From: Burkholderiales bacterium
Lineage (GTDB): Bacteria > Pseudomonadota > Gammaproteobacteria > Burkholderiales > Usitatibacteraceae
Direction: 5' to 3'
Assembly (NCBI GenBank): GCA_025350945.1
Contig: JANXWW010000180.1
Location: 1-10,599 of the forward strand
DNA length: 10,599 bases
Position numbers and translations under genes: made by a program. Positions 1-6,470 of this stretch are shown piece by piece. A model generated the notes under the pieces. It saw only the letters and a list, made by a program, of their open reading frames with translations. It searched no databases and was not told the DNA's origin. Position 1 is the first letter of the stretch, and each line of letters starts with the position of its first letter.

Positions 1-1041
1 GCCACGCGCGAAGGTACCAAATTTGTGTTCGGCTACATCGGCGGCGCGGATTTACCGTTCAAGGTCGAAGGCAACGCGAGCCCGTTTGTACTCGCGACCC
101 AGGCGCTGCCGCTCATCATCGTGGTCTCCGCACTTTCATCACTTTTGTTTTACTGGAAAATTTTGCCCGTGGTGGTAAATGCGTTTTCGTGGGTGCTGCG
201 CCGCACGATTGGTGTGGGTGGCGCGATTGGTGTGTCCACCGCGGCGAATATTTTTCTGGGCACGGTGGAAGCACCGTTGTTTATCAAGCCCTACATTTCC
301 AAACTGTCGCGCGGCGAATTATTCATCACCATGACGGCAGGTATGGCGGGCATTGCGGGCACGGTGATGGTGCTGTACGGCATTATTTTAAAACCGATTG
401 TGCCGGATGCGATTGGGCATATTCTGATTGTGAGTTTTATCAGCGCGCCGGCCGCGATTGCGTTTTCCGCTTTGATGGTGCCGCATGAGGGCGCGGTAAC
501 GGATGGCATGATCGCCACCGGCGTGCCGATGTCGAGTGCGATGGATGCCGTGACGCAAGGCACGGTTGATGGCGTTCAAATTTTTATTAATATCGTTGCG
601 ATGCTGCTGGTGCTGACCGCGCTGATTGCGATTGCCAATCAGCTATTCAATTTTCTGCCAAACGTATTCGGCAAGCCGCTCACGCTGCAAGGTATTTTTG
701 GCTGGGTGATGGCACCGATTGTGTGGCTCACCGGAATTCCGTGGGCAGAATCGCAAACCGCAGGCGCGCTGATGGGCACGAAAACGGTGTTGAATGAATT
801 TATTGCGTATCTGGATATGGCCAAACTTGCGCCCACCGAATTATCTGAGCGCAGCCGAGTGATGATGACGTACTCACTGTGCGGATTTGCGAATTTCGCC
901 TCACTCGGTATCTTGATCGGCGGCATGGGCACGATGTGTCCTGAACGGCGCGGCGAGATTATCAATATGGGTTACAAATGTTTAGTGGCCGGCACGTTAT
1001 CAACGTTATCGTGCGGTGCGCTGGTTGGCATTATTTACTAG
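1..1041 (+). CDS. NupC-type concentrative nucleoside transporter (CNT family), 5' end missing
   Basis: This is an inner-membrane nucleoside importer of the CNT/NupC family, which takes up nucleosides using an ion gradient. The reading frame is open back to base 1 (ATREGTKF precedes the first possible GTG at 25), so the N-terminal third lies outside the window; 346 residues are visible. Family landmarks are FVFGYIGG near the left edge, G-T-V-E-A-P-L at about nt 259-279, LNEFIAY near nt 790-810, and CGFANFAS near nt 880-903 before the final helices. Most of the chain is hydrophobic, with several predicted membrane segments. From memory, the well-studied Vibrio transporter has Gly-Gln-Thr-Glu where this protein has Gly-Thr-Val-Glu; the glutamate is kept. 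It ends with TAG. The aminopeptidase gene starts 23 nt later, suggesting co-transcription. The family call is firm; substrate specificity is not readable. Confidence 0.9.
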   Translation, partial: ATREGTKFVFGYIGGADLPFKVEGNASPFVLATQALPLIIVVSALSSLLFYWKILPVVVNAFSWVLRRTIGVGGAIGVSTAANIFLGTVEAPLFIKPYISKLSRGELFITMTAGMAGIAGTVMVLYGIILKPIVPDAIGHILIVSFISAPAAIAFSALMVPHEGAVTDGMIATGVPMSSAMDAVTQGTVDGVQIFINIVAMLLVLTALIAIANQLFNFLPNVFGKPLTLQGIFGWVMAPIVWLTGIPWAESQTAGALMGTKTVLNEFIAYLDMAKLAPTELSERSRVMMTYSLCGFANFASLGILIGGMGTMCPERRGEIINMGYKCLVAGTLSTLSCGALVGIIY

Positions 1042-1064
1042 AAAACTTTTATCGATTATTCGTC

Positions 1065-2420
1065 ATGACCATCGCTATCGAATCAAACATTGAAAATACT
1101 ATCCTGATCACCGCCATTCAAACGTCGGAGTACAAAAATTATTTGGCGAGCGCCACAGAATCAACGCGCGCATGGCTTGCCGCAACTGACTTCCGCGCGA
1201 ACGCACATACCCATGCACTCGTACCGGACGCGAGCGGTCGTATTGTGCAGGTGCTTGTTGGTGTGCGCGACGCAGATGATATTTACGCGTTTTCACATCT
1301 GCCGTTATCGCTTCCACCGGGCCGCTATTCGATCACAGGAAGCGAAAGCGCATGTTTTAGCTGGCAACTTGGCAGCTATCAATTCACCAGATACAAAAAA
1401 TCAAAACGCGAACCCGCAACATTGGTCGTAACGCCCTCACCCACGGTTGAAAAATCGCAGATGATGTACGCCGCCGTGAAACTGGTGCGTGATCTGGTTA
1501 ACACGCCCACCGAAGACATGGGCCCGCAGCATTTGTCTGAAGTCGCGCAATCGCTCGGAAAAGAATTCGGCGCAACATTCAACGAATGGGTCGGCGAAGA
1601 TTTATTGAAGCACAACTTTCCCGCCATTCATGCGGTGGGTCGTGCCAGCCATCGTCCGCCACGCTTGATTGAATTGACGTGGGGCGATGCCAAGCATCCG
1701 CGTATCGCCATGGTCGGCAAAGGCGTGTGCTTCGACACCGGCGGCGTGAATCTTAAGGGTGCAGATAGCATGCGCTGGATGAAGAAAGACATGGGCGGCG
1801 GCGCACATGCACTCGCGTTAGCGCAACTTATCATGGCTGCCAAGTTACCAGTGCGTTTGCACATGCTGGTGCCCGCAGTGGAAAACGCAGTTTCAGGCAA
1901 CGCCTATCGCCCCGGCGAAGTCGTCGCCACGCGCGCCGGTCACACCATTGAGATTGGCAACACCGATGCCGAAGGCCGAGTGATTTTAGCCGACGCACTT
2001 CAATTCGCGGCAGAACACAAACCCGACATCGTCATCGATTTTGCCACCTTGACCGGTGCCGCCAGAGTCGCACTCGGCCCTGAATTGCCTGCTGTATTTA
2101 GCAACCGTGATGACTGGTTTTCAAAACTTGAAGCCGCCGGCAAAAGCGCCCAAGACCCGCTCTGGCGCTTGCCTTTGTGGCAAAACTACAATGCGCTTAT
2201 CGATAGCAATATCGCTGATTTAAACAATACCGGCGGCCCACAAGCCGGCGCGATTACCGCTGCGCTATTCCTCGAACACTTCGTGCCGAAAGAACAAGCT
2301 TGGATTCATATCGACCAATTTTCGTGGAACCCGCGCACGCGATCGGGGCGGCCTGAAGGTGGTGAGGCGCAGACATTGCGGGCGGTGTTTGGGATGTTGG
2401 CGGCGGAGTACCTTAGCTGA
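1065..2420 (+). CDS. M17 family leucyl-aminopeptidase-type metallopeptidase
   Basis: This is a cytosolic two-metal aminopeptidase that removes N-terminal residues from peptides, 451 aa. All expected active-site positions are present with spacing identical to E. coli PepA: K219, D224, K231 (catalytic Lys), D242, and the NTDAEGR signature at 299-305, giving D301, E303 and R305. The C-terminal catalytic domain runs from about residue 145 to the end. The N-terminal ~140 residues are divergent and shorter than in PepA, as in the ~450-aa M17 subgroup. ATG 1065 was chosen because the frame can be opened upstream only by running back into the transporter gene (978), which would add 29 residues unlike the family. 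The Shine-Dalgarno sequence is weak, which suits translational coupling to the transporter stop 23 nt upstream. A peptide or nucleoside scavenging unit is possible but is inference. Confidence 0.93.
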   Translation: MTIAIESNIENTILITAIQTSEYKNYLASATESTRAWLAATDFRANAHTHALVPDASGRIVQVLVGVRDADDIYAFSHLPLSLPPGRYSITGSESACFSWQLGSYQFTRYKKSKREPATLVVTPSPTVEKSQMMYAAVKLVRDLVNTPTEDMGPQHLSEVAQSLGKEFGATFNEWVGEDLLKHNFPAIHAVGRASHRPPRLIELTWGDAKHPRIAMVGKGVCFDTGGVNLKGADSMRWMKKDMGGGAHALALAQLIMAAKLPVRLHMLVPAVENAVSGNAYRPGEVVATRAGHTIEIGNTDAEGRVILADALQFAAEHKPDIVIDFATLTGAARVALGPELPAVFSNRDDWFSKLEAAGKSAQDPLWRLPLWQNYNALIDSNIADLNNTGGPQAGAITAALFLEHFVPKEQAWIHIDQFSWNPRTRSGRPEGGEAQTLRAVFGMLAAEYLS

Positions 2421-2459
2421 CAATCAATTTTTTCATTGCCAAACAAAGTCGCTACCGAC

Positions 2460-2477
2460 TGTATTAAATAGGATACA
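2460..2477. promoter_or_regulatory. Candidate operator upstream of the toxin-antitoxin pair
   Basis: An inverted repeat TGTAT (2460-2464) / ATACA (2473-2477) with an 8-nt spacer sits 9-26 nt before the toxin start codon in an AT-rich stretch. Antitoxins of this family usually repress their own promoter by binding a palindrome in this position. The repeat is short and no convincing -35/-10 pair was found around it, so this is a weak call. Confidence 0.25.
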
Positions 2478-2485
2478 ATAAATAA

Positions 2486-2782
2486 ATGCATTCCATTCTA
2501 TCCACCGTTGTTTTCGATGCATAGTTCGGCAACCTGCGAGATCGGCAGACGCGCGCAAGGATTCAAGCGCGCATTGATCGCGCTGAGGATGGAAATTTTG
2601 GTGATTGCAAACCCGTTGGTGAAAGCATTTCTGAAATGCGCATTCATCATGGCGCAGGTTACCGAATTTACTACACGATGATTGGTTTAAAAGTCGTGAT
2701 ACTGCTGGCCGGTGGTAGCAAATCCACTCAAGCCGCTGATATCAAGATCGCGCTGAAATTAGCGCGCAACCTGGAGCAGTAA
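2486..2782 (+). pseudogene. RelE/HigB-like toxin (HI1419/Gp49 type) interrupted by an in-frame amber codon
   Basis: Reading from ATG 2486 gives MHSILSTVVFDA, then TAG at 2522-2524, then the rest of a recognisable toxin in the same frame to TAA 2780-2782. The second part reads FGNLRDRQTRARIQARIDR, followed by GNFGDCKPVGE, SEMRIHHGAGYRIYY and VVILLAGGSKSTQ. These match the RelE-superfamily addiction toxins (ribosome-dependent mRNA interferases) encoded upstream of HI1420-type antitoxins. The family has F-D-x-W at the interruption, so a single TGG-to-TAG change explains the stop. The total of 98 codons is the normal family length, with no frameshift. No ATG follows the stop until the SEMRIHH motif, so a working toxin cannot easily be made by restarting. 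The antitoxin begins 3 nt after the stop. It is either a recently inactivated gene or a sequencing error at one base. Confidence 0.85.
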
Positions 2783-2785
2783 GCA

Positions 2786-3103
2786 ATGGCAAAAACAACC
2801 GCGAAGACAAAAATCAAGCTCAGAAAATGGGACAGTGCAGAGCACCTTGAAACCGAAGAGGACATGGCACTTTATTTTGAAGCCTGTCTTGAGGAGGCGG
2901 GGGACGATGCTGCATTTGTTGCCAAGGCACTGGGCACAATTGCGCGCGTTAAGGGAATGACCCAACTTGCGCGCGATACTGGCATGGGGCGAGAAAGCCT
3001 TTACAAGGCATTATCTGGCGAAGGCAATCCAAGTTTCGCTACGATCCTCAAAGTTACGCATGCACTCGGCTTAAAATTTCACGCGGCACAGGTTAATGGC
3101 TGA
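2786..3103 (+). CDS. HI1420/HigA-like addiction-module antitoxin (helix-turn-helix)
   Basis: A 105-aa putative antidote protein of the HI1420 family. It would bind and neutralise the toxin encoded immediately upstream and repress the shared promoter. The N-terminus is lysine-rich. DMALYFEACLEEA (about 26-38) and the FVAKALGTIARVKGM stretch (44-58) are family-typical. A Cro/CI-type helix-turn-helix spans about 57-90 (TQLARDTGMGRESLYKALSG). A GGAG at 2773-2776, inside the toxin's last codons, precedes ATG 2786, so translation is probably coupled to the toxin message. Because the toxin frame is broken, this antitoxin is probably an orphan now acting, if at all, as a DNA-binding protein or as protection against related toxins. 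It converges on the - strand ligase gene, with 16 nt between the stops. Confidence 0.9.
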   Translation: MAKTTAKTKIKLRKWDSAEHLETEEDMALYFEACLEEAGDDAAFVAKALGTIARVKGMTQLARDTGMGRESLYKALSGEGNPSFATILKVTHALGLKFHAAQVNG

Positions 3104-3120
3104 CGCGGCTACGTTAACCT
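3090..3120. terminator. Possible bidirectional stem between convergent genes
   Basis: AGGTTAA (3090-3096) and TTAACCT (3114-3120) are a perfect 7-bp inverted repeat, extendable to 9 bp with a G-T pair and a G-C pair. It spans the stop codons of two convergent genes, where a shared terminator is expected. There is no T-tract on either side, so intrinsic termination is doubtful. Confidence 0.3.
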
Positions 3121-4355
3121 CACGTCGCCCACAACGCTGTCGCTCGCTCCACCACTTCCCACATACTCTCGCAATCTTTAAACTGTTCGCGCAGCCATAG
3201 CGAGCCGTTGTTGCCGCTTAACGTGAGTCGCGACAATCGCTGCAATGACTCGCCGGTGCCGAGCTGGGCGGCGTACCACTGAAGCTTGGCGACGGTGTTA
3301 ATAAAGTCTTCAGCCATCGGTTTTCGCGATGCAGTTTCTACATCAATCAACTCAGCCTGAATGCCGTAGCGGCACGCTTGAAAACGATTCACCGCATAAG
3401 GCAAATAGAGATCCATCACGCTGGCTTCACTCACGCCACGCCGGCGGTCATCAAGCAGCCATGCCGCGAGCGTTTGCGCATAGGCAGCGAGATCGCAGGC
3501 GTGATCGACCGTTAATGGTGTATCGCAAATGCGTAATTCCACGGTACCGTATTCGGGCTTCGGGCGAATATCCCAATAAAAATCTTTCATTGTTTCGACC
3601 ACGCCGCTGGCCTGCATTTTGTCGAAATATTTGATGAATTGTTCCCACTGAAAAACTTCGGGCGCGTGACCCGCAAGCGGGAATGCATTGACAATTGAGA
3701 GGCGCGAAGAGTCGAACGAGGTATCGGTGTCCTGATAAAAAGGAGATGACGCCGCGAGCGCCACAAAATGCGGCACATAGCGCGCGAATGAATGGCAGAG
3801 ATACATCGCATCATCACCATTGGCCACACCAATATGCACGTGCTGTCCGAACACGGTGAATTGTTTGGCGAGATAGCCATATTTTTCCGCGACAGCCAAA
3901 AAGCGATCTGTGGGATAAATGCGGCGCTCGTTCCATTTTTGAAACGGATGACTGCCTCCGCCGCAAATGCCGATATTCATCCGCTTGGCTTCTTTCACCA
4001 GCGCATCGCGAATTTCGCGCATCTCAGGCTGCAATGTATCGAAGCGCGCATGCACGCTCGAATTCACTTCAATCATCGATTGGGTAATTTCAGGTTTGAG
4101 ATTCGGCGCGATTTTATGTTTGGCAATACGCCGCAATAAATCATCGGCCTCAGTCGTCAGATTCTGCGTTTCCACATTGATCAGCTGAAGCTCCAGTTCC
4201 ACCCCCATCGTCAATGGTGTGGAGGATGTAAACGCAAGCGGGTGCGGCAAAAGAATCGGCACGGCCACATTGTGCGGACGCTCGATTAACGCGATGGCGG
4301 TATGTTCGCCATCAATTGTGTCTGTATTCATGCCGCTATCAGTTTCATTATTCAT
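3120..4355 (-). CDS. ybdK: YbdK-type carboxylate-amine ligase (glutamate-cysteine ligase 2 family)
   Basis: An ATP-dependent ligase of the GCS2 family; E. coli YbdK joins glutamate and cysteine only weakly and its true substrate is uncertain. With the chosen start it has 411 aa. Visible family motifs are GVELELQ (51-57), GGGSHPF (132-138), FGQHVHIGV (169-177), RLSIVNAFPLAG (218-229) and GTVELRICDTP (270-280). The Glu and His residues of these motifs are the likely metal and substrate contacts. The first ~45 residues are a non-conserved extension relative to the 372-aa E. coli protein. ATG 4355 is preferred over TTG 4385 because a GGAG lies 6 nt upstream of it (4362-4365 on this strand). The gene starts 39 nt after the antiporter stop, so the two are probably one transcript. 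The antiporter link could reflect thiol-related physiology (inference). Confidence 0.93.
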   Translation of the reverse strand: MNNETDSGMNTDTIDGEHTAIALIERPHNVAVPILLPHPLAFTSSTPLTMGVELELQLINVETQNLTTEADDLLRRIAKHKIAPNLKPEITQSMIEVNSSVHARFDTLQPEMREIRDALVKEAKRMNIGICGGGSHPFQKWNERRIYPTDRFLAVAEKYGYLAKQFTVFGQHVHIGVANGDDAMYLCHSFARYVPHFVALAASSPFYQDTDTSFDSSRLSIVNAFPLAGHAPEVFQWEQFIKYFDKMQASGVVETMKDFYWDIRPKPEYGTVELRICDTPLTVDHACDLAAYAQTLAAWLLDDRRRGVSEASVMDLYLPYAVNRFQACRYGIQAELIDVETASRKPMAEDFINTVAKLQWYAAQLGTGESLQRLSRLTLSGNNGSLWLREQFKDCESMWEVVERATALWAT

Positions 4356-4361
4356 CAGTTT

Positions 4362-4365
4362 CTCC
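4362..4365 (-). promoter_or_regulatory. Ribosome binding site deciding the ybdK start
   Basis: GGAG on the - strand, 6 nt before ATG 4355. The alternative TTG at 4385 lies upstream of this site and has no comparable site of its own. Confidence 0.65.
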
Positions 4366-4394
4366 AACTCATTTACTGTCCGCAAAAATCTACA

Positions 4395-5615
4395 TCAAGT
4401 ATTCGGGTCTGCCTCATTCGCATACGTAAACGCAAAGCGCGCCGCGACCGGGCCGACCAGCTGCATCAGCGTGACTGATGCCAACAGCACGGTGCCCGCG
4501 AGCGAAGATAATGCAGGGCCAGGGCCATTTGCAACAAACATATCCCCCATCATAAACGTCATGCCCGCCGCCAACCCCGCAATGGGCGTCAGCGAAAGCG
4601 AGAGTGCGGTGCTCTGGTGCCAGCTCAATTTTGACAGCGTCCCAAACGCAAAAATCGGTAACGCTTTCGCCGCATAGCGAACCATCACAAACACCAGCGC
4701 CAGCCATGCGACCGTTGAAAAATCGCCAAGTTTCAACCCAGCACCCGTCATCACAAATAGCACGACGAAAAATAGCTGCGCCACATCGCCAAATTCCACC
4801 ACCGGCAAACGACGATGCGGATGCACGTTACGCGCCATCAAGCCGAGCGTGAGCAAAGTCAACAACACGGAGAGATGCAACATATTGGCGAGACCAACGG
4901 CGGCCACAATCATCGCCAATTGCAAAATAAATTGCTCGGTGTTGGTTCGCTTTAGCCAACGCGACATATTCACCAGCAGCTGAAACAATACCGCGCCGAG
5001 CAAAACAGAACCCGCAATCAAATACAGCGGATGCAATAGCGCGTCGGCAAAAAACACGCGATTTTCCAGATGTACGAACGGCATCAGCGAGGTAAACAGC
5101 AGCAATGCCACCATGTTGTTAATTGCCACCAGACTGAATGCGCGCCGCGTGACCGGGCCTTCACTGCCGACATCATTTGCTACCCGCATGACCACCGCAG
5201 CGGACGTAGCAACACCTACTGCGCCTGCAATCGCGGCCTGCATCAGCGGCACATCGAAGGCCACAAATAACATCGTGAGCAACGCAAACGTGAGCGCGCT
5301 TTCTACCAAGCCTGTCATCAGCAGCCATTTTTCTGACACCAACCAACGCAGATCAATGCGTCGGCCCAGATCAAATAAAATCAGGCCGAGCGAAATATCG
5401 ACGAACACGCGCATGTCGCCGAGTAACGATTCGGTAATGAGATTAAAGCCGCCGGGGCCGCAAATAAAGCCGACCACAATATAGCCGGTGATCACCGGCA
5501 TCACACGCGTGAGCGATGCGAGGCGGCCACCGATTAATCCGGCCAGCAACACCAGACCAAACAGCAGAAACTCACTCAGCTTTAACGGAAAGGTGGGTAG
5601 AAAATCGAAAAACAT
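4395..5615 (-). CDS. CPA2/Kef-type cation:proton antiporter, membrane domain only
   Basis: A 406-aa polytopic inner-membrane protein with about 11-13 hydrophobic segments, exchanging monovalent cations (K+ or Na+) for protons. CPA2 landmarks include GYIVVGFICGPGG (44-56), the DLGRRID stretch (82-88), ATSAAVVMRV (136-145, matching the Kef SSTA-type segment) and a basic helix with R313 and K317. Full-length KefB/KefC proteins continue into a cytoplasmic RCK/TrkA-N domain; this protein stops after the membrane domain. The helix that normally carries the transport Asp (DD, ND or QD in relatives) reads AINNMVA here, with N166-N167 and no carboxylate, so the mechanism may be altered. ATG 5615 has a GGAG 4 nt upstream. 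It is first in an apparent two-gene unit with ybdK. The family call is firm; ion and activity are unknown. Confidence 0.88.
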   Translation of the reverse strand: MFFDFLPTFPLKLSEFLLFGLVLLAGLIGGRLASLTRVMPVITGYIVVGFICGPGGFNLITESLLGDMRVFVDISLGLILFDLGRRIDLRWLVSEKWLLMTGLVESALTFALLTMLFVAFDVPLMQAAIAGAVGVATSAAVVMRVANDVGSEGPVTRRAFSLVAINNMVALLLFTSLMPFVHLENRVFFADALLHPLYLIAGSVLLGAVLFQLLVNMSRWLKRTNTEQFILQLAMIVAAVGLANMLHLSVLLTLLTLGLMARNVHPHRRLPVVEFGDVAQLFFVVLFVMTGAGLKLGDFSTVAWLALVFVMVRYAAKALPIFAFGTLSKLSWHQSTALSLSLTPIAGLAAGMTFMMGDMFVANGPGPALSSLAGTVLLASVTLMQLVGPVAARFAFTYANEADPNT

Positions 5616-5676
5616 GGCGCTCCAGATTATTGCGGGAAAATAAGCTGCGAATAAACTGCGCCGTGAAAATTTATTA

Positions 5677-5691
5677 CTGGATTTAATCCAG
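5677..5691. other. Perfect 15-bp palindrome in the lutC-antiporter spacer
   Basis: CTGGAT-TTA-ATCCAG is a perfect 6-bp inverted repeat 62 nt upstream of the antiporter start, in an AT-rich 204-nt spacer (5616-5819). It could be an operator for the antiporter gene or the stem of a weak terminator for the lut operon. On the - strand it is followed only by the loosely T-rich TAATAAATTTTC. A second, imperfect stem (ATGCCG 5720-5725 / CGGCAT 5742-5747) lies nearby. No clear promoter was identified for the antiporter. Confidence 0.35.
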
Positions 5692-5819
5692 GAACTTTTT
5701 TATTTTGAATCTTATTTTGATGCCGTAGTGTAGCCTAGATGCGGCATGCAAAGCGATTTTGCAAGTGCAAAAGTGTGGGAACAAAACGCAATTTGTATTG
5801 TCCTTGAAACTTGAGGGCG

Positions 5820-6470
5820 CTAAGGAATCAGCACCACATGCACCCGATATGGCCCGTGCGCGCCGATCACAATCGTTTGCTCTATATCGGCAGTGCGCGA
5901 TGGGCCGGAGACAAAAAATGTGGCGCGTGGCGGCTCGCCAATTTCATCGCGCATGAGTTGAAACGCATCTTCCATCGTCGGCACGATGCGCGATTTTTTG
6001 ACCACACAGATATGTGTTTCCGGCAGTAATGCCGTGACTTTCGGCGTGGCCAATGCGCCGAGTAATAGCAGCGTGCCGGTCTCGCCAATCGCACAAAAAC
6101 ATCCCGTCAAACCAACCAGATCGTTTGCATTCGCGGCACGATTTATAAATTCAATACGGGCACCAGTCCAATTGAGCGCTGAGAATTCCGCCCAGCCCAC
6201 CAGCTTTTTTTCCAGATTTTCGACTAAAAGATAACGAGCAATTTCTGCAGGAACATCTTGAAGAGAATGAACTTCGGCAAGTGTTGTTTTGAGCCGATCA
6301 CATTCTTCAATGAAGTGCGCGATGGGTTCGTGCCGCGCAAACGTGGGTAACGGCCCGCGCGTGCGGGCAGTGATGACAGCGCGTGCAGCGACAAGCTCCT
6401 GTTCTGTCGTTGCACCTTGTTTGCCGCTGTTAGTGCGAATGCGGGCTAGGATATTTTCACGCGCACTCAT
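5820..6470 (-). CDS. lutC: LutC-like lactate utilisation protein (LUD domain)
   Basis: A 216-aa LUD-domain protein, third structural member of the LutABC system that oxidises L-lactate to pyruvate in the cytoplasm. Diagnostic segments are GETGTLLL (129-136), LPETHICVV (149-157) with H153, IVPTMEDAF (162-170), SGPSRTADIEQ (188-198) and GAHGPYRVHVVLI at the C-terminus. The length matches the family. Its ATG overlaps the lutB stop by 4 nt (ATGA, 6467-6470), so it is translationally coupled and the start is well supported. It ends with TAG, showing that TAG is a normal stop in this genome. It is the last gene of the lut operon. The N-terminal ~110 residues are variable, as is usual. Confidence 0.95.
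   Translation of the reverse strand: MSARENILARIRTNSGKQGATTEQELVAARAVITARTRGPLPTFARHEPIAHFIEECDRLKTTLAEVHSLQDVPAEIARYLLVENLEKKLVGWAEFSALNWTGARIEFINRAANANDLVGLTGCFCAIGETGTLLLLGALATPKVTALLPETHICVVKKSRIVPTMEDAFQLMRDEIGEPPRATFFVSGPSRTADIEQTIVIGAHGPYRVHVVLIP

Noticed and set aside
189..488. 99-codon frame inside the transporter gene
   Set aside because: Shadow of the transporter in the +3 frame, with Trp/His/Cys/Gly-rich composition and no recognisable domain.
978..1064. Upstream extension of the aminopeptidase frame
   Set aside because: It overlaps the transporter gene by 64 nt in another frame and adds 29 residues unlike the M17 family; ATG 1065 gives a normal N-terminus.
2522..2524. Amber recoding (Trp or another amino acid at TAG)
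   Set aside because: Three other genes in the window end in TAG at their natural C-termini, and no recoding signal is evident.
4356..4385. TTG start for ybdK at 4385
   Set aside because: A GGAG ribosome site lies downstream of it, 6 nt before ATG 4355; the N-terminal residues are non-conserved in either case.
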